In this document: one piece after another, positions 58,532-64,000 of the stretch
How the letters are laid out: each line of letters opens with the position of its first letter
How positions within the stretch are numbered: the stretch's first letter is position 1
DNA from: an uncultured Christensenella sp.
GTDB lineage: Bacteria > Bacillota > Clostridia > Christensenellales > Borkfalkiaceae
NCBI GenBank assembly: GCA_910587015.1
Contig: CAJUME010000005.1
Coordinates: 124,001 to 188,000 of the forward strand
Length of the DNA stretch: 64,000 nt
Direction of reading: 5' to 3'
Program-made: the position numbers and the translations under genes
Notes under the pieces: model-generated
Told to the model about the DNA's origin: nothing
Databases searched by the model: none
The model's input: only the letters and a program-made list of their open reading frames with translations

Positions 58532-59259
58532 TCAAAGCTGCTTTGCTTGCTCGTAGTATTTAAGAACGTTTTCAGCGCGCTCGGCTAAATCGTACGGCTC
58601 TGCATTTACTTCAAGCATGGCAAGGCTACCATTCCATAAATCGCTTCTGAACTCCGCAAAGGGAACAAGCGGCTCGCCGCGACTGCCTACCGCCCAGCCT
58701 GCCGAGGTGTTTACCCCGTTCACATTGTAATAAATCTGCGCCATGCCGTAGCCGAACGGCCAACACTGATGACAATAGCCGTCTTCAAACTCCGTGCCGA
58801 CAACCTCGTTTTTAAGGTATTCGGTATACTCTGATAATTTATCGTATAAAAACTGCCATTCCTCCGGCTGCGTATGCTTAACAGCCTCTGTTTGGGTTGC
58901 CGCAGTCCATTCCTTATATACTCCGTCATAGTAAACGGCGCGACCAACGGTACCCCTTCATTTGTATAGAAGTCGAAGCTGAGCAAAGCCTTGCCATCGC
59001 TGTTGAATATGCTTGCAACACGCTGAACCTCGTCATTCGGGTCGGAATATTCGAAGATGGCGATATAATTGTCGCAGTCGGTCAAAAGTCCGTTTTTGAT
59101 AAAGCCGTATATCTGCTCCATTTTTTTATCACCGTACTTTTTGGGAATATACCACGGCAACGGACAGCCGCTGAAAATTATAAGACAGCAGCAAAGCACG
59201 GCTATTGTAACTGCCGCAATTATTCTGTTCGGTTTTGATTTTATGTAGCTGTTTTTCAT
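58532..59259 (-). pseudogene. Lipoprotein gene broken by a one-base frameshift in a G4 run
   Basis: Frame 1 from the ATG at 59259 gives a lipoprotein signal with SGC lipobox (residue ~31) and a domain up to FYTNEGVP. In another frame the reading continues as VYYDGVYKEWTAATQTEAV, WQFLYDKLSEYTEYL and GYCHQCWPFGYGMAQIYYN, to the stop at 58532. Adding one G to the GGGG run (plus C4 at 58953-58956) rejoins them as NEGGTVGRAVYYDGVY, 242 residues in all. This could be a true mutation, a phase-variable tract or an assembly error. The function of the family is unknown to me. No other damage is visible, so the change is recent or artefactual. Confidence 0.8.
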
Positions 59260-59274
59260 ATTCTTAATAAAACT

Positions 59275-59301
59275 ACCGCCCCGCCATATTAAGGCGGGGC
59301 G
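59275..59301 (-). terminator. Terminator after the 59323-59673 gene
   Basis: CCGCCCCGCC and GGCGGGGCGG with a 7-base loop. On the minus strand it follows the 116-residue membrane protein gene and ends TAGTTTTATT, before the frameshifted gene. Confidence 0.8.
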
Positions 59302-59322
59302 GATATTTATTACTTTACAAAA

Positions 59323-59673
59323 TTATTGCTGGGGAACAAGACCCTTGATTTTTTCTACCAAGCCCGCAAAGAACTGCTGTAAAGACTGCATAATATTTTC
59401 AATGTTAAAGCCGCCCTTAAACGCGCCGCTTACAGCCAAGATAATAGTAAGCGCAACCAAAGCTATAATCAGTCCAATCAAAAATGCGCAGAAATAGCTT
59501 CTTGCAAAGCTTCTTCTGTTAATGTTGCTTCCGCTGCACGCGCATATAAGCCATGCTATAAACCCGATTATGGGCAAGCTGAACAACAGCGTATAACCGA
59601 AGTAGCCCCATGCCCCTATAGGACGATATTTCGGCGACATCTTTGCAATATGCTCTTTTTCATATCTGTTCAT
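59323..59673 (-). CDS. Small membrane protein, two spans
   Basis: 116 residues, not recognised: hydrophilic start (MNRYEKEHIAKMSPKYRPIG), spans at about 24-46 (FGYTLLFSLPIIGFIAWLIC) and 57-82, and a C-terminal amphipathic helix (NIENIMQSLQQFFAGLVEKI). The GAWGYFGYTLLFSLPIIGFI pattern occurs in small clostridial membrane proteins. AGGAGA is near the ATG on the minus strand. Confidence 0.8.
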   Translation of the reverse strand: MNRYEKEHIAKMSPKYRPIGAWGYFGYTLLFSLPIIGFIAWLICACSGSNINRRSFARSYFCAFLIGLIIALVALTIILAVSGAFKGGFNIENIMQSLQQFFAGLVEKIKGLVPQQ

Positions 59674-59781
59674 AATACTCTCTCCTACGTTGAATTTTTT
59701 ATTGCCATTTTATTATATGCTTAAACGCGCGGGTTGTCAAGTTTTATAAATGCTATAAAAGCAACCCGCAGTTGCGTTTTT

Positions 59782-60843
59782 TCACTTTTTATCCTCGTCG
59801 CCTATGCTGTCCTGTATATACTTATTCAGCACGGACTTGCCTATTTTTGTGCCTACATTAAGAATGCGGCTTTTAAAGCTTCTTCTTTGCGGCTTTTCCT
59901 CTTCCTCTACACTGCCCTCGAATTTAAGGTCCTTGCACGGGTCAAAGGTGACGTAGCCGCACTCCGCCGCATACGCAAACACGTTTTTAAGCACTCCCTC
60001 CAAAACGGGCTTGTCGCTTTCCTCCGCCTTGTCAACAAGGTTCAAAAGCGAGGACGGCTTTATGGAATTTATATATCTTTTGCCAAGCGCGGGGATAAGG
60101 TAGTTATCGATTAGTGCGCCTATATCATCGAAATAACGGCTTGAAACCTTTTTTACCGCGCCCTTTGCGTTGCCTGAAACGGCAAGCTCGTACCATTCCA
60201 GAACGACTGCGGAAAAGCGGTATTTTATCCTTACGGGAGAGAGCAGCCAGCGCGCCATTTTGCCGAACCCGCCGAAGAGCAGCGGGATTATCTGGATAAT
60301 CAGCATTATTATCGAAAGCGCGATAATTACTATTTTGACCGCAACGCCGCCGGCCGTTTCGCTGCCGAAATTAGAAAAGACTATCGCCACAACGGAAATT
60401 GCGATAGACGCAAGTCTGACGAGAATTTTAAAAACCGCCAGAGTGCGTTTGACGCCCATTACGTTTTTGGCTTTTGCGCGGTTACTGCAAAAGCCGACTA
60501 TAAGCAGAACGGCAAGCAAGGCAACATACACGCCGAGAAAAACGTATAAAACAACGGTCGCCTCTACCCTCAGCTTTTGCGTAAGCGCGGTAAAAAGCAC
60601 ATATGCGGCGTAAAGCGCGGTAAACACGGCGCTGACGGAAAGCGTCAAAATATTCAGTCTGCGGGCGATAACCGCGCGGTTTGCGTAAATGTTTTTGATA
60701 AAGCAACGCAAATCGAACACGTCCTTTGCAAGGGTGAAGGTTTCCTCCGCGGTTATGGTGTGCCGCACGTTCACCTTTTCCTCCGCCGGCTTATCCGTAC
60801 GGCTATTCGTCTGATTTTCGGTCTGGTTTTCGGTTCGGTTCAT
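59782..60843 (-). CDS. Polytopic membrane protein of unknown function
   Basis: 353 residues. The N-terminus is a short repeat-like polar region (NRTENQTENQTNSRT), then about four hydrophobic spans between residues 65 and 205 and a long soluble C-terminal part (about 215-353) ending in basic and acidic residues. Spans contain LYAAYVLFTALTQ, YVFLGVYVALLAVLLIVGF and IALSIIMLIIQIIPLLFGG. No family recognised. It starts 18 bases after the ABC-F gene stops and may be co-transcribed with it. Confidence 0.78.
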   Translation of the reverse strand: MNRTENQTENQTNSRTDKPAEEKVNVRHTITAEETFTLAKDVFDLRCFIKNIYANRAVIARRLNILTLSVSAVFTALYAAYVLFTALTQKLRVEATVVLYVFLGVYVALLAVLLIVGFCSNRAKAKNVMGVKRTLAVFKILVRLASIAISVVAIVFSNFGSETAGGVAVKIVIIALSIIMLIIQIIPLLFGGFGKMARWLLSPVRIKYRFSAVVLEWYELAVSGNAKGAVKKVSSRYFDDIGALIDNYLIPALGKRYINSIKPSSLLNLVDKAEESDKPVLEGVLKNVFAYAAECGYVTFDPCKDLKFEGSVEEEEKPQRRSFKSRILNVGTKIGKSVLNKYIQDSIGDEDKK

Positions 60844-60861
60844 AATTTGTACCCTGTACTA

Positions 60862-62754
60862 TTATAACAGCTCTTCATATCTGCTGTAAAGCGCGTCAAG
60901 CTGTAATTTTATGGCTTGAAGCTCGCTTAAAAGTCCGTTAACTTTTTTGTAGTCCGCCGCAACCGCGGGGTCGGCAAGCTGTTCGTTCAGCTCTGCCTCG
61001 CGCGCCTCGCATTTACATATTTCCGCTTCGATTTTCTTTGTCTGCGCCTTTCTTTCCGCCTCCTCGGCGCGCTCGCGTTTGGAACGGAAGGCAGACTGTC
61101 TTTCTGCATTTCTCTCACGCATTGCGGCCTCTTCCGCCGCGCGGCGCATTTTCTCGCGCTCAACACCCTTCTGCGAGGTATAAAAATCGTAGCCGCCCTC
61201 GTAGCAGTTTAATTTTTTATCCTCGATTTCAAGCACCCTTTCGGCAAGCGCGGAGATAAAATATCTGTCATGCGAAACAAAAAGCAGAGTGCCCTCGAAT
61301 TCCTTCAACGCTTTTTCAAGGCTTTCCCTTGCGGGCAAATCGAGGTGGTTTGTCGGCTCGTCCAAAAGCAGTACGTTGCCGTGCTCGCTTTCAAGCACGC
61401 ACAGCGCAAGCTTTGCACGCTCCCCGCCGGAAAGCGCTTTGACGGGCTTTTGCATATCCTCCTCAAACAGTCCGCAACGGGCAAGCGCAGAGCGCACCTC
61501 CGTCTGCGTCAGTCCGAGATGTCTGTCCCAAAGCTCTGCCATTACGGTGTTTTCGGCATTCAGGTTGCCGCCCTCCTGGTCGTAATAAGCAAGCCTTACA
61601 AACCGCCCGACCTCGACTGACGTGCCGCAGCCGTTTATTATCCGCTTTAAAAGCGTGGTTTTGCCTGTGCCGTTTTCGCCGACCAAGGCAACCCTGTCGC
61701 CCCGCTTAATTTCCGCTTGCCCCCCGCATATCAGCTGTTTACCGCCGATTTCAAGGTTTAAATTACTGATTTTCAAAACATCTTCGTAAGGTCTTAGCTC
61801 GGTTGTAAAGTGGAAGTGCGGCGCGGATTTCGGCACATACGGCTTTTCGAGTATTTCCATTCTTTCAAGCTTATTTACGCGTGAAAGCGCAGATTTTGCG
61901 GTTGTTGCGCGCACTATGTTTCTGTCAACATAGTCCTGCAACCGCGCCCGCTCCTCCTGCTGGGCCTCGTATTCCTTCAAAAGCCGCGCGTTGCGCTCTG
62001 CCTTCAATATTTTATATTTGGAATAGTTGCCGGAAAATGACAAAAGCTTTTTATTTTCAAGCTCTAAAATGCGTGTGCAGACCTTATCGAGAAAATATCT
62101 GTCGTGCGAAACAGTTAAAATCGCGCCCTTAAAGGATGAAAGATAATCTTCGAGCCAAAACAGAGTTGATATATCCAGATGGTTTGTCGGCTCGTCCAAA
62201 ATAAGCAAATCGGGCTGTTCAAGCAAAAGTCTGGCAAGCTTCAACCGCGTTTTTTCGCCGCCGGACATGGTATCCACAATTTGCCCGTAGCTCTTTTCAA
62301 AGCCCATTCCGTTTAAAACGGTTTTTATTTTAACCTCGACATTATAGCAGTCGTGCGAGGCAATATAGGCGTTAAGCCCCTCGATTTGCGCCGAAAGCGA
62401 GGCATATTCGGGGGTGTCGTACCCCGTTGCGGAAAGCTTTTGGGATAGCTTTTCCAGCTTTTCCACTGCGGACAGCTCGGCGGCAAACACGCTAAGCATT
62501 TCCTTATAAACGGTATTCCCGCTGACATACCCGCCGTTCTGTTCAAGATAGCCTATGCGCGCGCCGTTCTTTTTGATAATCTGCCCGCACTCTGCCTCAG
62601 CCTCGCCCGTAATAAGGCGGATAAGCGTGGTCTTGCCCTCTCCGTTGGCGCCTATCAAGCCGACGCGCTCGCCCTCGTTCAATGTAAAATTGACGTCGTG
62701 GAATATTAAATTGTCGCCGTAGGAAAACGACGCGTCAACAAATGTTACAAGCAT
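60862..62754 (-). CDS. ABC-F family ATPase (translation factor type)
   Basis: 630 residues with two ABC domains and no membrane spans. Domain 1: GANGEGKTT (35-43), MSGGEKTRLKLARLL, LILDEPTNHLD; domain 2: GENGTGKTT, LSGGERAKLALCVL, LLLDEPTNHLD. Between them is the P-site tRNA interaction motif linker (about 240-290), and a coiled-coil C-terminus (EEAERKAQTKKIEAEICKCE). ABC-F proteins act on the ribosome to resolve stalls or confer antibiotic protection; this one resembles YdiF/Uup-type housekeeping members, and the subtype is uncertain. Confidence 0.94.
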   Translation of the reverse strand: MLVTFVDASFSYGDNLIFHDVNFTLNEGERVGLIGANGEGKTTLIRLITGEAEAECGQIIKKNGARIGYLEQNGGYVSGNTVYKEMLSVFAAELSAVEKLEKLSQKLSATGYDTPEYASLSAQIEGLNAYIASHDCYNVEVKIKTVLNGMGFEKSYGQIVDTMSGGEKTRLKLARLLLEQPDLLILDEPTNHLDISTLFWLEDYLSSFKGAILTVSHDRYFLDKVCTRILELENKKLLSFSGNYSKYKILKAERNARLLKEYEAQQEERARLQDYVDRNIVRATTAKSALSRVNKLERMEILEKPYVPKSAPHFHFTTELRPYEDVLKISNLNLEIGGKQLICGGQAEIKRGDRVALVGENGTGKTTLLKRIINGCGTSVEVGRFVRLAYYDQEGGNLNAENTVMAELWDRHLGLTQTEVRSALARCGLFEEDMQKPVKALSGGERAKLALCVLESEHGNVLLLDEPTNHLDLPARESLEKALKEFEGTLLFVSHDRYFISALAERVLEIEDKKLNCYEGGYDFYTSQKGVEREKMRRAAEEAAMRERNAERQSAFRSKRERAEEAERKAQTKKIEAEICKCEAREAELNEQLADPAVAADYKKVNGLLSELQAIKLQLDALYSRYEELL

Positions 62755-62762
62755 ACCCTATT

Positions 62763-63614
62763 TTAAAAGTCCCATTCGGGAATATATCCTTCTTCCGCGC
62801 TGTCAAAGTCCTGTAAAAACACGTTTTCAAGCCCGTATTGCCGAACCGCGGCAACTACTCTGTCATACTCGCGTTTGGTAATTTTGCGCTGTAATTCCTT
62901 GTAATTTTCTATATCGCCGAAGGGCGTGTACTGGCTCATAAGCGAAAAATAAACGCTCTTCGGCAAGGTTGAAACAAGCTTGACCACCTCTATACTGTCG
63001 TAAGCGGCAAGCGGTAAAATGAGGTGCCGAACTATACATCCCGAAAGCATTTTACCGTCCGCGCGCATTTTAAGCGGTTTCTGCGCCATATATTTTATTG
63101 CAGGCAACGCAAAATCGGCGTAGTCGCGCCTTGCCGTATACCTTACCGAAAGCGCGTTGTCAATAAACTTCAAATCGGTCAGCCATATGTCGACAAACCT
63201 GTCGGCAAGCTTCAACGCTTCGGCGGTTTCATAGCCGTGAGTATTGTAAACTATGGGAATTTGCGGGCGGTAAAGCTCGATTGCCCCCATAATATGCCGC
63301 AGATAATGGGTAGGATTGACAAGATTAATGTTTTCCGCACCCGCGTCTTCAAGCCGCTTGAAAATATCCGCAAGCTGTTTTATGCTTATTTGCTTGCCGC
63401 GGGTATTGCGGGAAAGCCCATAATTCTGACAGAATACGCACCTTAACGAACACCCGCAAAAGAATATACAGCCGCTGCCGTTTTTAAAGGATATAGGCGG
63501 CTCCTCAAAAGGGTGCAGATAATATTTTGCTATTTTAACGCCACTAACGCCGCACGCGCCCGCGTTAATTTCGCGGTCGGCGCCGCATAGGACGGGGCAC
63601 TGGTTGCAATTCAT
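62763..63614 (-). CDS. Radical SAM protein, pyruvate formate-lyase activating enzyme-like
   Basis: 283 residues. The CxxxCxxC cluster motif is at Cys55, 59 and 62 (CGCSLRCVFCQNYGLSR); an N-terminal Cys-rich segment (CNQCPVLCGADREINAGACG) precedes it. NLVNPTHYLRHI and IVYNTHGYE follow. This group is annotated as PflA-like or AmmeMemoRadiSam-related; no glycyl radical enzyme lies nearby so its substrate is unknown. Starts at the ATG at 63614, immediately downstream of the divergent riboswitch region. Confidence 0.88.
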   Translation of the reverse strand: MNCNQCPVLCGADREINAGACGVSGVKIAKYYLHPFEEPPISFKNGSGCIFFCGCSLRCVFCQNYGLSRNTRGKQISIKQLADIFKRLEDAGAENINLVNPTHYLRHIMGAIELYRPQIPIVYNTHGYETAEALKLADRFVDIWLTDLKFIDNALSVRYTARRDYADFALPAIKYMAQKPLKMRADGKMLSGCIVRHLILPLAAYDSIEVVKLVSTLPKSVYFSLMSQYTPFGDIENYKELQRKITKREYDRVVAAVRQYGLENVFLQDFDSAEEGYIPEWDF

Positions 63615-63656
63615 ACGGACATTATAAACTATCGCCTTAAAAAACGCAAGTTTTGT

Positions 63657-63685
63657 TTGACAACTATTGATTGCAGTGTTATAAT
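63657..63685 (+). promoter_or_regulatory. Consensus promoter of the SAM-riboswitch transcript
   Basis: TTGACA (63657-63662), 17-base spacer, TATAAT (63680-63685). Start predicted near 63692, just before the riboswitch P1 strand. Confidence 0.92.
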
Positions 63686-63694
63686 GCTTTAAAA

Positions 63695-63775
63695 CCTATA
63701 AAGAGTGTGTTAGGGAACGGCCCTTTGACCACACAGCAACCTGCTTTGCAAGGTGCTAACGCCGAACCGATGGGG
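63695..63775 (+). promoter_or_regulatory. SAM-I-type (S-box) riboswitch, P4 apparently reduced
   Basis: Conserved SAM-I clan core in order: AAAGAG, AGGGAACGGCCC, TTTGAC, CAGCAACC and GGTGCTAA. Pairings visible: P1 CCTAT (63695-63699) with ATGGG (63770-63774), P2 GTGTG (63705-63709) with CACAC (63730-63734) plus GGG/CCC at its tip, and P3 ACCTGC with GCAAGGT. After GCTAAC only about 9 bases remain before P1, so the usual P4 hairpin is missing or very short, as in SAM-I/IV-type variants. Followed by a terminator, consistent with off control by SAM. Confidence 0.8.
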
Positions 63776-63793
63776 AAAATAAATAAATTATGC

Positions 63794-63825
63794 TCCCTTT
63801 CGGCAATTGCGGAAGGGATTTTTTT
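63794..63825 (+). terminator. Riboswitch terminator carrying the ribosome binding site
   Basis: TCCCTTTCG pairs with CGGAAGGGA (63794-63802/63810-63818) over a 7-base loop, then seven U to the ATG. GGAAGGG in the 3' arm is also the only ribosome binding site for the gene, so folding blocks both transcription and translation. Confidence 0.85.
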
Positions 63826-64000
63826 ATGAACGGTTTTTCAGTTGAACGCATTACCGCAGACAAAAAGCAAATTTATTTTGAAATGTCGCGCGATTTTTAC
63901 GCCTCGGGCGTGACAAATTCCGTAATAGACGATTGCGGGCGGGAAAGATTTTTCAAAGAAATTTTAAGCGGTGAAATCGTAAAGGGCTATTTTATAATGT
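63826..64000 (+). CDS. GNAT-family N-acetyltransferase, N-terminal part (3' end outside window)
   Basis: 58 codons are visible: MNGFSVERITADKKQIYFEM, then SRDFYASGVTNSV and ERFFKEILSGEIVKGYFIM. The pattern (E)FYxS, FxExLSGxxxxGYxI is that of small GNAT acetyltransferases; the acetyl-CoA motif would be beyond the window. Its expression is controlled by the SAM-I-type riboswitch just upstream, which suggests a link to methionine or SAM levels. Other genes of the same operon cannot be seen. Confidence 0.7.
   Translation, partial: MNGFSVERITADKKQIYFEMSRDFYASGVTNSVIDDCGRERFFKEILSGEIVKGYFIM

Noticed and set aside
58508..58960. Programmed -1 frameshift instead of mutation in the lipoprotein gene
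   Set aside because: No slippery heptamer or downstream pseudoknot is visible near the join; a simple G4/G5 indel explains the data.
1..64000. tRNA, rRNA or CRISPR arrays
   Set aside because: No cloverleaf-like GTTCRANYC segments with acceptor stems in the intergenic regions, no rRNA-like sequence and no regularly spaced repeats were seen by eye; a covariance search would be decisive.

Overview
The window looks like chromosome of a low-to-moderate GC member of the Firmicutes (class Clostridia), probably an anaerobic gut lineage. The grounds are a homodimeric-type pyruvate:ferredoxin oxidoreductase, formate-tetrahydrofolate ligase, a diadenylate cyclase, ECF transporter genes next to truA, a secG-rnr-smpB block, dimeric GlyRS, strong AGGAGG ribosome binding sites and consensus TTGACA-N17-TATAAT promoters. 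The lineage is an inference; no rRNA gene is present. I saw no tRNA, CRISPR array, insertion sequence or prophage block.

Layout. 1-2986 (minus): an operon of diadenylate cyclase cdaA, a 32-residue remnant or miniature of CdaR, a DUF1015 gene and aspartate kinase (cut by the left edge). 3074-6259 (minus): mnmE, a LysR regulator and holA. 6369-11551 (minus): a membrane protein, then a fused two-ATPase EcfA, EcfT, a membrane protein and truA. 11808-15350 (plus): nifJ/PFOR from a consensus promoter. 15415-15960: a small XRE repressor divergent from a Cys-rich mini-protein, with operator-like repeats between. 16006-22920 (minus): a six-gene polyamine cluster (speA, speE, carboxynorspermidine synthase, nspC, aguA, aguB) behind a 270-nt leader that ends in a terminator just before the speA start. 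23267-25771: an alpha/beta hydrolase and pgi. 25934-30572: a Dda-like helicase, a DeoC-like aldolase, rsfS and a nadD-yqeK fusion. 30576-35464 (minus): tyrA, DUF1934, an MBL hydrolase, rho, obgE and yhbY. 35650-39342 (plus): pgk-tpiA-gpmI. 39463-46155 (plus): an EamA transporter, secG, rnr, a DUF4303-like gene, smpB, metY and metA. 46225-48889 (minus): an HtrA-like lipoprotein protease and a UDP-sugar pyrophosphorylase. 49112-52163 (plus): a Nudix hydrolase, lemA and DUF2207. 52218-56380: rplI, DUF1540, glnS and fhs. 56459-58435: a second XRE module and glyQS. 58532-63614 (minus): a frameshifted lipoprotein, membrane proteins, an ABC-F ATPase and a radical SAM protein. From 63657 a SAM-I-type riboswitch leads into a GNAT gene cut by the right edge.

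Functional links. Aspartate kinase feeds aspartate semialdehyde, which the carboxyspermidine route joins to putrescine and which also leads to homoserine for MetA/MetY. MetA carries Glu at position 111, the residue linked to acetyl-CoA use, matching an O-acetylhomoserine sulfhydrylase partner. The most unusual items are the miniature CdaR, the attenuated leader in front of speA, a set of genes whose start codon sits where transcription should begin (leaderless mRNAs), including one whose XRE-type operator exactly fills the promoter spacer, and the SAM riboswitch in front of an acetyltransferase.
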